A DNA stretch of 64,000 bases from Pristionchus mayeri (taxonomy: Eukaryota; Nematoda; Chromadorea; Rhabditida; Neodiplogasteridae). The stretch covers positions 43,638,044-43,702,043 of the forward strand of contig BTRK01000003.1 of the NCBI GenBank assembly GCA_036245805.1, given 5' to 3'. Position numbers and translations under genes: made by a program. Under the pieces are notes generated by a model that was given only the letters and a program-made list of their open reading frames with translations, did no database searches and was not told the DNA's origin. Below are positions 42,411 through 54,229 of the stretch, in pieces (the first letter of the stretch is position 1; each line of letters begins with the position of its first letter).

Positions 42411-45076
42411 TTGAATGAGACTGGTGAGAGCCTGCTTAAAACGTTGTAAAAGGCTCGTGAGGCCGAGGGCGATCCGAAAAAGTTGGGATGGGGCTTCGCC
42501 CCATCCCAACTTTTTCGGATCGCCCTCGGCCTCACGAGCCTTTCACAACGCTCACGCTGCGGAGGATGAGAGCAGGCTGGGAAGCATTTTTGCTTAAAAA
42601 ACCGCATGGAATGTCAGTGGACCACGTTTAGTACCAGTTTTAGGCATCCAAATAATTGTAAGCGACTGGTGAGAGCCTGCTTAAAACGTTGCAAAAGGCT
42701 CACGCTGCGGGGGATGAGAGAAGGTTGGTAAGCATTTTTCCTTAAAAAACCGCATGGAATGTCAGTGGACCACGGTTATGACCAGTTCTAGGCCTCCAAA
42801 TACTTGTAAGCGACTGGTGAGAGCCTGCTTAAAACGTTGCAAAAGGCTCATGAGGCTTCGAGCGATCCGAAAAAGTTGGGATGGGGCTTCGCCCCATCCC
42901 AACTTTTTCGGATCGCCCTCGGCCTCACGAGCCTTTCACAACGCTCACGCTGCGGAGGATGAGAGCAGGCTGGGAAGCATTTTTGCTTAAAAAACCGCAT
43001 GGAATGTCAGTGGACCACGTTTAGTACCAGTTTTAGGCATCCAAATAATTGTAAGCGACTGGTGAGAGCCTGCTTAAAACGTTGCAAAAGGCTCACGCTG
43101 CGGGGGATGAGAGAAGGTTGGTAAGCATTTTTCCTTAAAAAACCGCATGGAATGTCAGTGGACCACGGTTATGACCAGTTCTAGGCCTCCAAATACTTGT
43201 AAGCGACTGGTGAGAGCCTGCTTAAAACGTTGCAAAAGGCTCATGAGGCTTCGAGCGATCCGAAAAAGTTGGGATGGGGCTTCGCCCCATCCCAACTTTT
43301 TCGGATCGCCCTCGGCCTCACGAGCCTTTCACAACGCTCACGCTGCGGAGGATGAGAGCAGGCTGGGAAGCATTTTTGCTTAAAAAACCGCATGGAATGT
43401 CAGTGGACCACGTTTAGTACCAGTTTTAGGCATCCAAATAATTGTAAGCGACTGGTGAGAGCCTGCTTAAAACGTTGCAAAAGGCTCACGCTGCGGGGGA
43501 TGAGAGAAGGTTGGTAAGCATTTTTCCTTAAAAAACCGCATGGAATGTCAGTGGACCACGGTTATGACCAGTTCTAGGCCTCCAAATACTTGTAAGCGAC
43601 TGGTGAGAGCCTGCTTAAAACGTTGCAAAAGGCTCATGAGGCTTCGAGCGATCCGAAAAAGTTGGGATGGGGCTTCGCCCCATCCCAACTTTTTCGGATC
43701 GCCCTCGGCCTCACGAGCCTTTCACAACGCTCACGCTGCGGAGGATGAGAGCAGGCTGGGAAGCATTTTTGCTTAAAAAACCGCATGGAATGTCAGTGGA
43801 CCACGTTTAGTACCAGTTTTAGGCATCCAAATAATTGTAAGCGACTGGTGAGAGCCTGCTTAAAACGTTGCAAAAGGCTCACGCTGCGGGGGATGAGAGA
43901 AGGTTGGTAAGCATTTTTCCTTAAAAAACCGCATGGAATGTCAGTGGACCACGGTTATGACCAGTTCTAGGCCTCCAAATACTTGTAAGCGACTGGTGAG
44001 AGCCTGCTTAAAACGTTGCAAAAGGCTCATGAGGCTTCGAGCGATCCGAAAAAGTTGGGATGGGGCTTCGCCCCATCCCAACTTTTTCGGATCGCCCTCG
44101 GCCTCACGAGCCTTTCACAACGCTCACGCTGCGGAGGATGAGAGCAGGCTGGGAAGCATTTTTGCTTAAAAAACCGCATGGAATGTCAGTGGACCACGTT
44201 TAGTACCAGTTTTAGGCATCCAAATAATTGTAAGCGACTGGTGAGAGCCTGCTTAAAACGTTGCAAAAGGCTCACGCTGCGGGGGATGAGAGAAGGTTGG
44301 TAAGCATTTTTCCTTAAAAAACCGCATGGAATGTCAGTGGACCACGGTTATGACCAGTTCTAGGCCTCCAAATACTTGTAAGCGACTGGTGAGAGCCTGC
44401 TTAAAACGTTGCAAAAGGCTCATGAGGCTTCGAGCGATCCGAAAAAGTTGGGATGGGGCTTCGCCCCATCCCAACTTTTTCGGATCGCCCTCGGCCTCAC
44501 GAGCCTTTCACAACGCTCACGCTGCGGAGGATGAGAGCAGGCTGGGAAGCATTTTTGCTTAAAAAACCGCATGGAATGTCAGTGGACCACGTTTAGTACC
44601 AGTTTTAGGCATCCAAATAATTGTAAGCGACTGGTGAGAGCCTGCTTAAAACGTTGCAAAAGGCTCGTGAGGCTTCGAGCGATCCGAAAAAGTTGGGATG
44701 GGGCTTCGCCCCATCCCAACTTTTTTTCGGATCGCCCTCGGCCTCACGAGCCTTTCACAACGCTCACGCTGCGGGGGATGAGAGAAGGTTGGTAAGCAAT
44801 TTTCCTTAAACACCGCAAGGAATGTCAGCCGACCACGGTTATGACCAGTTCTAGGCCTCCAAATACTTGTAAGCGACTGGTGAGAGCCTGCTTAAAACGT
44901 TGCAAAAGGCTCGTGAGGCTTCGAGCGATCCGAAAAAGTTGGGATGGGGCTTCGCCCCATCCCAACTTTTTTCGGATCGCTCTCGGCCTCACGAGCCTTT
45001 CACTACGCTCACGCTGCGGGGGATGAGAGAAGGTTGGGAAGCATTTTTCCTTAAACACCGCAGGGAATGTCAGTGA
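42411..45076. repeat. 393-bp higher-order tandem array with perfect hairpins
   Basis: A unit of 393 bp, made of a short (about 152 bp) and a long (about 241 bp) related subunit, repeats with starts of the long subunit at 42754, 43147, 43540, 43933 and 44326. These five copies look identical by eye; the first and the last (to 45076) units diverge. Each long subunit contains a perfect hairpin, GATCCGAAAAAGTTGGG and GGGGC-TTC-GCCCC then its complement (about 26-bp arms, 3-nt loop). A 78-codon frame in every copy is a repeat artefact. Confidence 0.95.
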
Positions 45077-45620
45077 TACCAAATTTAGAAAGAGCTCACT
45101 CTGGGGAGTCGATTGGTCAAGGTCCGGGATCTGGGCGACGAGTTTGAAGCGAGATATGAGTGAAAAAACGATTATTGCATCATATTGCATAATGAAGATG
45201 TAATATCAAATTTTGAAAGATCTCAGTATGGGGAATCGATTGGTTAAGGTGCGGGGTCAGGGCGACCACTTTGAAGCGAAATATGGGCGAAAAACGATTA
45301 TTGCATCATATTGCGTAATGATGTCTTAATACCAATTTTAGAAAGAGCTCACTCTGGGGAGTCGATTGGTCAAGGTCCGGGGTCTGGGCGTCGAGTTTGA
45401 AGCGAATTATAGCCGAAAACCGCAAATTGCGACATATTGCGAAATATCGATTGCGTCATTTTACATAATGATGATGTAAGATATGGACAAGATAGCGGTG
45501 GGCAAGGCGGTCACAATGGTACCTGTGCGGGGTCTGGACGATGATTTTGAGCCGAGTTATTCACGAAAAACGAGCGTGACAGACAAATGCACAGACCCAC
45601 AGACAGACAGACGTTTTGTC
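45066..45620. repeat. ~128-bp diverged tandem repeat
   Basis: Three to four units (near 45075, 45204, 45331 and a weaker one near 45490), each with GAGTCGATTGGTCAAGGT and GTTTGAAGCGA. Much more diverged than the adjacent 393-bp array. It ends in a CAGACAGACAGACG run (about 45598-45614). Confidence 0.8.
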
Positions 45621-46159
45621 TTTTTTCTACATAGTAATATACCATTTTCATTGCTCTTCAAAGAAATTGAGGGAAACACGAACTTTACTATATATTTACT
45701 ATATATTTTACTATGCATAAAATGACAAATTACAGATGATTATGATTGCGTGGTGTAGTGGTGCATCACGGAATGGGTACGGAAAATTGGTAGTCAGTTG
45801 GGTAAATATTTACGACTGATGTGGGGGCGCTTCATTCTGAATCCGCCACAATTGATACTGGCCAAGCAGTGTTATATCGCGAGCTCAGTATCAAAGATAT
45901 GATGTGCAAATTAAAAATTTAAAAAAAACCTCATATTTAAAAAAAATACCTATGATGTGAAAGAAGTCTAATACTTACTTGACATGCTCTCAGTCCGTGA
46001 TAGTACCAGAAAACTACTTTATCGATCCTCAGCGGAACATCGGTGGAGGCCCTGGATGGGAAATAGATTTTGCAATAAAACTAAGCGAAGATTTTGCAAT
46101 AAAACTAAGCGACCACCCCGCCTCTTCCCTCCTCCTCTCACTTCGATCGATCGTCCACG
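45621..46159. other. Spacer and upstream region of locus C
   Basis: AT-rich. 46067-46105 holds a direct duplication of TTTGCAATAAAACTAAGCGA where locus A has its TATA box, so the C promoter appears rearranged. The CCTCCTCTCACTTCGATCGA block before the ATG is conserved. Confidence 0.45.
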
Positions 46160-46789
46160 ATGAGGACTCCTCTCGCTCTACCTCTTCTCGTCGCTCTCTT
46201 CGGGTGAGTGATCTGGCCCACCGAATTTCCACATGACCCACCTAACCCTCCCTCAACTACCGTATTCCAGGTGCGCGCTCGCCAATGACACGATAATTTC
46301 GAAGGCTTCTGGGGAGGAATAGATCGAGAACAACGCTGAATCAGTGAACAACATCAAAATCGGTGATTTACGAATCTGACCCACCGACCTACCGTTCTCC
46401 TTCAGCAAAGCGCGAGACTTGCTACATCTGCCCTTGGAACCGCCATCAGTGTTGCTGTAAGTAACGAATCTGACCCACGAAAACACAGTAATCATTCAGT
46501 CGAGCGCTATGCGTTCGCGAACTTCGCGAGCGCAGTCTCCGAAAACAACATTAGTGAGTTATGGTTCTATCCCACCAAACTACCGTACTCCTTCAGAGCA
46601 AGATTTCTGAAAAACCTTCCTGCCAAGCGTGTGGACCTAGAGGAAAGTATTGCTGCAGTGAGTTGCGAATCTGACCTAACAAACTACCGTAACATTTCTT
46701 AACCTACCGTAATCCATTCAGTCAAGCGCGGGGCGTTTGACGATCTCACGGAGTTCTCACAGAGAGACCTGAGTGAGGAATATCTATAA
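46160..46789 (+). pseudogene. Modular KRE precursor paralogue C, broken
   Basis: Exon 1 encodes MRTPLALPLLVALFG. Exon 2 starts CALANDTIISKASGEE and hits TAG; it looks like exon 2 fused to the later acidic module (AESVNNIKI). Later modules remain recognisable: AKRETCYICPWNRHQCC (about 46405-46458), a KR-less VERYAFANFASAVSENNI, CQACGPRGKYCC (about 46600-46660), and the last IKRGAFDDLTEFSQRD ending at TAA 46787-46789. Loss of dibasic sites and the stop mark it as a pseudogene. Confidence 0.75.
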
Positions 46790-47267
46790 AGGGATTATGA
46801 AGTCACGGAGGAACGTTGAGCGGTTGCTGTTGATGATCGATTGCTTTTTCAGAATGAGGTCGTATCCATTCGAATATTCTCTTGCCTCAATTTTGATTGA
46901 TAAAGGAAGGATAAGTGTTGACTATGACTTCTAACTGACTGGCTCGGATACAACAAGGGAGGTGGCACACAAGGGGTCTTCAATATCATTATATTTGGTA
47001 TTTGTTGACTAGAGATACTTTCTTGAAGTGGATAACCCACAATGATGGAAAGACATCTTTGCTGTTTGAACTTAGCTCGACTATTTTCTCTCATTGACAT
47101 CTCTCGCGTTTCAACTGATTCACTTTCTTCCTTCTTTCGTCTTTCTGCACCTTTGGTCACTTTCATATGGGGACAGACAAGGGTTCTATAATGTATTGAT
47201 CTACTATTCCCTTATCTCTGGCTTTTGTTCCTATCGATATCTTAATTTCCTCCTCTTCGGCGTCTTA
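46790..47267. other. 3' flank of locus C
   Basis: Homologous to the flank of paralogue B (28385 onward); noncoding. Confidence 0.5.
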
Positions 47268-47406
47268 TGGCCCATTCATAGTCGACAAAGCTGAGGGTCA
47301 CTCATTTCTTCATTTCCCGAACTCTCTCACCGGTCGACCGGTAGAGAGAGTTCGGGAAATGAAGAAATGAGTGACCCCTCAGCTTTGTCGACTATGAATG
47401 GGCCAT
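47268..47406. repeat. Large hairpin (about 64-bp arms)
   Basis: GGCCCATTCATAGTCGACAA ... GAACTCTCTCACCGG mirrored by CCGGTAGAGAGAGTTC ... TTGTCGACTATGAATGGGCC. Near-perfect; absent from the paralogous flank at 28.6 kb, so it is an insertion. Confidence 0.85.
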
Positions 47407-47677
47407 TAGTCGGAACGGTGTGAAAGCGGATTTTATCTTCTTTTGTCCCTATTCTCACCTTCTCTCTCCTTCACGCATTTCGATATATCGATTTACACCT
47501 TCTTCTTCGACTTACATCTTTATTGAGGATGTATTTATCTATCAAGTGAGGACGGAATGGACGGTAAACAAACATTGATTATTAATGAGTGGGATCTTAT
47601 TGAGACATCAGAAAAATACTACTTCCTCTTATGCCTGATTGTGAAAAGATCACTAGAATGGAAAATGAGAGGAATCG

Positions 47678-47756
47678 TCTGACTCTCTCCAAACCACACG
47701 CTCTCTCGTCGCTCACAGGAGCGAGAGTGTATGATATGGGGAGAGCGAGACTAGTG
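47678..47756. mobile_element. Hairpin MITE, GAGAGAGCG family (diverged)
   Basis: CGTCTGACTCTCTCC ... CACGCTCTCTC / GAGCGAGAGTGT ... GGAGAGCGAGAC. Diverged member of the hairpin family seen at 15.1, 36.1 and 58.1 kb. Confidence 0.5.
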
Positions 47757-48384
47757 CTCGAAAATGAATAATCTTCAATTGTTTCTTCCTCGTCGTTTTT
47801 TATTCTGGAAGAGTCGTTAATAATGAACCCGCAAAATAACGCATACAGAGAAGATCAATAAATTGATTTCGCATTTTTTGCAAATACAGAATGCGGCCTG
47901 AACGCATCATATTCGAATGGATACACAACTTATTCAAATATCTATATTTCAGAGAAAGCTATTCAAAAACTACAAAAATATACTGTTTGATGCTGCTTTG
48001 CACAACTGATCATATCACCTGAAATTGGAAAAGATTCGATTATCAATGAATGTCATTTATATTATGCGCTTCGGTTAGTTCCGCACTTGACTTACTTGAT
48101 TTTATTATTTTTTTTGAATTTTGATACATTATTACCATTACTTCAATTATCTTGAGATTATCGATCTTACTAAGACGCTATCGATGACTAGAGTAGCTAC
48201 ATTTTTCCATATTGACCAAGAACCATCCTGGAATTGCATAACATATTTAATGTTTATGTTAAATGCGCTTACAAATTCGGTTCGCGTAACACTGAGCTCG
48301 ATAACCAGCGCAGTGTCGTGACTGATTCTTTTATGTTTCACTTGCTGTACTTCAAACTCGCTTCTTTCTCGGGCTAAATTCGCT
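47757..48384. other. Noncoding spacer
   Basis: The start continues the duplicated locus C flank (to about 47870). The rest is AT-rich with no recognised feature. Confidence 0.4.
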
Positions 48385-48458
48385 ACAGTTTCCCATTGAG
48401 AGCGCAGAATTTTCGTTGTGGGACTCCCTAAGATTCATTCGCCGGAGCACTCCTTTAA
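48385..48458. mobile_element. Partial MITE (right half, as 7240-7322)
   Basis: GCTACAGTTTCCCATTGAGAG ... GCCGGAGCACTCCTTTAA matches the right half of the MITE at 7122-7326. Confidence 0.6.
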
Positions 48459-48779
48459 TTTCACAGACATTAAGCCGATCGATCGGTGGTAGAATGTATA
48501 GAACGAAGAGACTGTGATATCGCATCTTGAACTATATTGCGCATCTTGTAAAGCGCATCATTCATAACGAGATGACTTTCTGCGCATTATATAAATTTTC
48601 ATTTTGCTGCTAATTGCCAGTTTTTCTCACAGTTCCTTCCATGGCAAGATATTTTGGAGCTGAAATATACTAGTCGAGACTGAGAGGCGTTGAAAATGCA
48701 TGACAGAAATGCCAATCGTTTTCGCATAAAAAATTTAAGTTGATTCAATTTACTAACCTATTATGACACAGATGATTTG

Positions 48780-50660
48780 ATCGTTTGCTTGAATAATGTA
48801 CTGATGTGAATCCTTTAAGGGCCGGTTGAGGTAGAGTAGGCATCTGGAAAAGTGTAATGTCGTGAATTGTCAGTGGTGTATACAGCAATGAATACGATCG
48901 ATATTGAAAGATTAATTTCTAGTTGATGTAAAATAATGAGGGTGAGGTTGGGAAGTCAATGGATATAAGCTGAGTCGGAATCTCCGCGTAATTGTCCTCG
49001 AATTTCATATTGTGCTTAATCTGAAGGCTGACGGTGCATCTGAAATACATTTTTTCGCTAACAAATTGGTTTTCCACCAGAATTTCGAGATATTCCACGC
49101 GACATGAACACGTCTTCCCATGAAAGAAGGCCATTACGTGAAAACACTTTATACATACTCCAAAAATATGTGTACAATACAATATATGAGAGGAATCGCG
49201 AGAGAATCGAGCACTCATCGGCGGCGAATTCAAATTTGCCCTATCTCGCTACAATTGTAGTTACAAGTACTTTGAATGATGCTCTTTCAAAATGCGTCGT
49301 CAGAATTTTGATATCTATCGTTATCTTCGAGATTCAGAAGGCCAAACATGGTACTATCACTTTTCTACAGTCAAATCGAGCTCACTTAAATGATCATAAG
49401 ATTGTTTAAAATTGAGATAGAGCGCCGTTCTTTTTTTTCCAAAGAAAGCTACCATCATGCGCTACAACTTTCATGTTGACGATGTCATTCGATGTGCACG
49501 TCCTGGTTCGGGGTGCTTGGGTTCACTAAAAATGACTTTTCTCTAAAAATCGGAAAAACACTTTGGGATTTGGTGCTTAATTGATAGTGCCTTTAGTTGA
49601 CTATCTTCTGCCCAAAAATCAGAAAAATCGATAAGGGGAAAAAAAGTGGGCTCACTTATATACGGTGACTCCAAAATCGGTCCAGGACAGCAATACTTCC
49701 AAAGCTCCAATTGACCCCTATTTGGTTCGAATACATTCAAAAACATCAAAAACAACATTTTAAATTGTTTCCCCAATAGGTATACCACTTCCATTGCTCA
49801 AAAATTACGGTATGACCTCAAATTCAAAAATCGATATGTTGACCCTCATCAACTAAAGGGATGGGTCCTACTGCACTAAATCGGTTCCACATAATGAAGG
49901 AAAATCCCTAGAAACGTCTTACAAAAAGTGGGCACCTGTAAATACGATATTTCATCGCATCATTTTCAGGCAAGGCACAAAAGTGCACATCAGTTCAAAA
50001 TTTGAGATTCTCCGCCGCTAACCCCCCCCCTAAAATGCTTGATTCTCTCGCGATTTCTCTCATATCTTTTTTTGCTAGCTTGTTCGTGTCCTTCATCCAC
50101 TTCACTGCTCTATGTGCTACTTCCTGAAATTGTTGTTTCTCAAACCATTTTCAATCCAGTAGATTACTCGTCTCATTTATTGTGCCATCGAGCCTGTTAG
50201 GGTTGGCTATACGAGGCGAGATAGCGAGCCCGTTATGCCCACCTCCCCTTATCTCGCAATCCGAGGGCGTAACGGTCACACTGTTTTTGCGTTTTTTCGC
50301 CAATCATGGTGATGATTTAGCACAGATAATCACGATTTTAAAGGGTGAATCTAACCAAGAGAAGTGCGTAAATTTAGCTGTCGGTGAGGCCAAAGTGAGT
50401 GGATTGTGAACCTCCGACGCGATACAGGTGATTGATCATCATGAGGCCGTCCTGTAAAGATTCGGGTAGCAATATCAATATTTCTCCCATTCCAAATCCT
50501 GTGCGACCACTCTTGACTAAAGAAAGAAAAGAACAGCTAAACAGTAAATGATTTTCTCACCACGATTATATTCTTGGCAAGCTCATTCTTCTTCTCGTAG
50601 GCCAATCTCGTAGATGCGCAGTGGAAGCACTTTCTGGAGTCTGCAGAGATGAGTTAATAG
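48780..50660 (-). pseudogene. Paralogous gene fragments, set 1
   Basis: Minus-strand exon-like blocks: SRKCFHCASTRLAYEKKNEL (about 50580-50655), ESLQDGLMMINHLYRVG (about 50410-50480), CSCRVEYLEILVENQF (about 49030-49105), and a last block CLLYLNRPLKDSHQYIIQ (about 48780-48850). The first three correspond in order to blocks in set 2 (53.1-52.2 kb), so this is a tandem duplicate. Frames between blocks are not all joinable. Family not recognised. Confidence 0.35.
49240..50400. other. Noncoding stretch inside the fragment cluster
   Basis: No exon-like sequence recognised; includes a C run near 50025-50033. ORFs here are short and AT-biased. Confidence 0.35.
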
Positions 50661-52239
50661 AGCTGATACTAGTGGCCCGAATTATAATAATATATCTACG
50701 CCGGCGATGCCTTGAAAATTTAAGGAATTGTTGAGTGGGAGGATTCTCCTGAGTCATTGAGGGTGAGAGGTCTGCGACTATGGGTAGGGACCACAAGGGG
50801 TACAGCCGAAATGAAGCTATGCCGCCCTAACTATGCTCAAACTGCCCGCTCGGAACCAAATAAGATCATGCTTTTGGCCGTTTGTCGATATCTTTTCTCG
50901 GAATCACACTAGACCTCATAAAGTTCGAGAAAATGTGTCAACGGAGAGCGGTAGGAAAACGAGACGAGGGAGAGAGGGGGCGGAGCCTATTCCGACCCTT
51001 CCCCAATCAAATCGCCAAAAATTTGAGCAGGGCTTCGCCCTTTCCCGGTTGCGCCTTACCCTTGCGAGGTAAGGCGAGAGAGCGAAGCGGCCGCACTCTT
51101 CTTTAGCGCGCGTGCTCTCTGCTCGCGCCGGGTCAGAGAAAGGCGAGAGGAGAGGGAGGAGAGGGAGAGAGGAAGACTGTGATCTTTTAACACAGGCACC
51201 GACTGGTTTACTTAGAAACACAGACAGGGAAATCAATATTTTTTCGATTTCTTTTCACCATCTTGTTTGAATGGTTGCTGGCTATCATAATTTCACTATT
51301 CAAACCTTGTATCACAATTTCTCTGCTCACGCATAGCAAAATTCTGGGAAAAACGATGGATCGCGTTACAAAGTTCGATTTTTCAACACGACAGCTGCAA
51401 AAACTGTTTTTTGAATAGTAAAATATCGAAAGCACACGGGGAGAGCTTTCGAATTCTTTTTTGATCAAGTAATTTGGTTAAGAATGAACGCTGTGTTTGT
51501 TCTATCTTGCTTTCGAGGGGGAATCGTGTCAGAAGGAAGTGGGCGGAGCTTGTGGTGCCTAACTATGGGGGGGGGGGATTTTCGATTTGTGACGTTGTGG
51601 TGCCAATGTTTAGATATTCGGGCATTTATATAGCCGTGATACAACCCTAATGATCAGAGTACAACGGTTTATTAGAATTTACATCTGCGAGCACTAAAAA
51701 TCAGAAATTAAAAAAAATAAATGAAACATGCCAATCACTCACTTGTTCTCCATGCTTCGGAGGAGCTCTGTCATCTAAGTCACTCAACCTCTTCCTTACC
51801 AGCTCGGGAAAAAGATGTGATAGTGGATCTGCAAAGAATTATTTGGGCCTCTTAATTTTAATGAATGTTTCTATAGATACGACAATGCATCCCTCGGAAA
51901 GACCGCGTTAAAATTCAAATTCACGAACTTGAGCAGCAGCTTGTCTCATGATTTCTTGAATATTTGTTAACTAACCTCCTTGACGGATCAGAGGAGGCGG
52001 GGCAGACACCTAAATACGAGAATTTTATAAAAAAAACCGAAATAGGGTTGAAAGAGTAAAGCAGGAGAAGGGACTGAAAGCATGGATAGGGAGAGAGTTT
52101 CCCTAGCAACCATCACTGAACCCCTGCAGGTAAGGGAAGCAATGAGAGATGAATGTAGAGATTCGTATAGTGAAGTGGATAAAGAGGGCAAATTGAAGGA
52201 ATGAATGTTAATGAACGCATAATGTGGAGATGGGCTCCG
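50661..52239. other. Spacer with GC-rich block
   Basis: 50940-51170 is GC-rich and purine-biased (GAGAGAGGGGGCGGAG, GCGAGAGAGCGAAGCGG), unlike its AT-rich surroundings, and suggests an old repeat insertion. A minus-strand FCSCRVEKSNF reading near 51370-51400 may be a third relic of the flanking gene family. Otherwise nothing. Confidence 0.35.
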
Positions 52240-53285
52240 AGTCTCCACATCGTGTTCCCTTTTCAATCCGAAGACGCTGTCGGTGATGAAACTAAATGAT
52301 ACTTTTTTAAAATTATTATTTGTCATTTTGAGATATTCAATGCGACATGAACGCATAGTCTTCAAATTTATCAAGAAAGTGAAAAGAAAAAAAAACAAAC
52401 ACTTTATTCAGATATTAACCAAATAATAAAAATATGTGTACAATAAAATGCGTTGGCCGTTCTTTGTCCTTTTCGGCTGTTCATTTCTCTGCGATTCTTG
52501 CAACTTCCTGAAATTTGTCTCTACTAACCATTTCCAAAAAAATAGATCAATCATCTACTTATTTGAGCTCATCGCAATGAATTACGTTTTTTTCCATTTT
52601 TTTCTATATCCCTCGCTCCTATCAGATAGCTGCACGTAGAATGAAGAGAATAATCCCTTGTAAAGTCATCCCTAGTTAGCACGGGAATCTAACCTTCAGA
52701 AGGGCTAAAAGCTAGTTGTCGATGATGCCAAGATGTCGTGATTTCGCCACTCCGATACGGTACAGCTGATTTACCATTATGGAAAGATCCTGCAAAGATT
52801 TGTTCAGGAGCGATTTCCATTTCTTTCATTCCAATCCTATAACTCTCGATCCCGCCAAATAACTAAAAAAAAAGATTTTTATCACTTGATGAGTGTTTCT
52901 TCTCTTGTTTTGCACATTTCTGTTCAGTATAGGATCGTTAAAAAACAACATTTAGAAATATTGATCCCGTTAAGTAAATGGAACAATCCACAAACTGGCA
53001 ATGATGTTCTCTACTCACATCTCCAGGATGTGTCGCGAGCTCAGCTGGCTTATCGTAGGTCAATTTCGAAGAGGAGCAGTGAATGCACTCTCTGGAGCCT
53101 GCATACATAAAAATCAAAATTCAGTATCTTCATTTTAAACTATTTTAAGACCAGTTTAGCGCCGAAAGAGGATATTGAATGAAAAAAGTGGTATAGTTTC
53201 TCGAGCTCTACTGCACTTTGCATGATACGGTATTTATGATGACGGTAAGATAATGATTCAGTATTATTACACAGTCAGCCACTGT

Positions 53286-53387
53286 ACTAAATGGAGTTCA
53301 TAGTAAAAGAGAGAGCGTAGCGAATGAGGAGAGTCCCTCTCTCTTTCCCACACTCTCATTTTACTATGCACTCCATTTAGTATCGAG
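53286..53387. repeat. Hairpin with ACTAAATGGAGT arms
   Basis: ACTAAATGGAGTTCATAGTA ... GAGAGAGCG mirrored by CTCTCTCTTTCCC ... TACTATGCACTCCATTTAGT. Confidence 0.75.
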
Positions 53388-53402
53388 GCAGTCGATTTAT
53401 AA

Positions 53403-53836
53403 TCGGCCTGTTTAATCTGTCAGAAATGTGCGAGAAAAGTTGCGCAAAAAGTACACGAACTTCTGAGGTGCGTAAAAACTGTTTCTCTCAAAAAACCGCG
53501 CTCTCTCGCTCTTTCTCTAACCACCTCGCTGAAAAGTTCACGAACTTTTCAACGAGCTCGATGAAAAGTTCGTGAACTTTTCAGCAAGGTGGTTAGAGAA
53601 AGAGCGAGAGAGCGTGCGATCGGAGAGAGGGAAAAGGAAGCTGAGGTTGTTTACTTCCTTTTCCCTCTATCCGATCGCACGCTCTCTCTTCTTTCTCTGA
53701 CTTTTCTCGCAGATTTTCATCCACCTTTTTTATCGAGCTCGTTGAAAAGTTCGTGAACTTTTCAGCGAGGTGGTTAGAGAAACAGCGAGAGAGCGCGGTT
53801 TTTTGAGAGAAACAGTCTTTACGCATCTCAGAAGTA
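53403..53836. mobile_element. MITE, TCGGCCTGTTTAATCTG family (copy 2, one end lost)
   Basis: Nearly identical to 16374-16749 over most of its length, but the right arm continues as a fuller mirror (GAGAGAAACAGTCTTTACGC at 53808-53827) and the outermost ~45 bp of the right end are missing. Confidence 0.85.
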
Positions 53837-54229
53837 ATTTTCGAAGTAGTGCTGATTTCCTCACCAAAGAGCTCCTGACCGGCCAGTTCACACGGCAAGT
53901 CGTGGATCTCCAGAATCGTAATGCACAGTACGTCGAACAGTACTAATACTCGTATAATGGCAAATATCGGCGTGTTCCGGAGCTCCTTCATGCGTTGTAG
54001 CTGTATATAATAATTTTTAAAAAAACATAAAACGGTGCCATTGAACTCTTCTCACCCTCAATTCTATATAATTCCTAGAAATAAGTGTTTAATGCATTGA
54101 CAAAATGTGGCACATACCGCGCAAACGCTGGCGATCCCGAGCACGGCGATGATAATTGCAGCTGAAATTTGCGAGTGGGTTTTTTAATTATGGAAAACTA
54201 ACCATGAGATGCGAAGAAGGTTGCCCATC

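Larger units (their letters stand above)
52240..54229 (-). pseudogene. Probable multipass membrane-protein gene, set 2, MITE-interrupted
   Basis: Start MVPRTFLGWATFFASH at 54229, splicing to AAIIIAVLGIASVCA (about 54120-54160), then LQRMKELRNTPIFAIIRVLV and LFDVLCITILEIHDLPC (53850-54000): two hydrophobic helices with a charged loop. A MITE (53403-53836) follows directly. Further blocks: ECIHCSSSKLTYDKPAEL (about 53015-53100), NKSLQDLSIMVNQLYRIG (about 52745-52840) and SCRIEYLKMTNNNFKK (about 52270-52345). These parallel set 1. Possibly a nematode chemoreceptor-like or other TM family. Could be a live gene with a long intron holding the MITE. Confidence 0.4.

Noticed and set aside
42754..44562. 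Five identical 78-codon ORFs in tandem, as for a repeated-peptide gene
   Set aside because: Each includes the hairpin DNA and both subunits of the tandem repeat; frames do not join between units and there is no signal peptide or promoter.
42411..45076. CRISPR-like regular array
   Set aside because: Units are 393 bp and fully repeated with no unique spacers; eukaryotic context.
47268..47406. Pre-miRNA hairpin
   Set aside because: Stem of over 60 bp is near-perfect DNA palindrome and absent from the paralogous flank, so an insertion is more likely.
50833..51236. Arg-rich ORFs on both strands in the GC-rich block
   Set aside because: Purine-rich composition gives open frames on both strands; no conserved motif or splice context.
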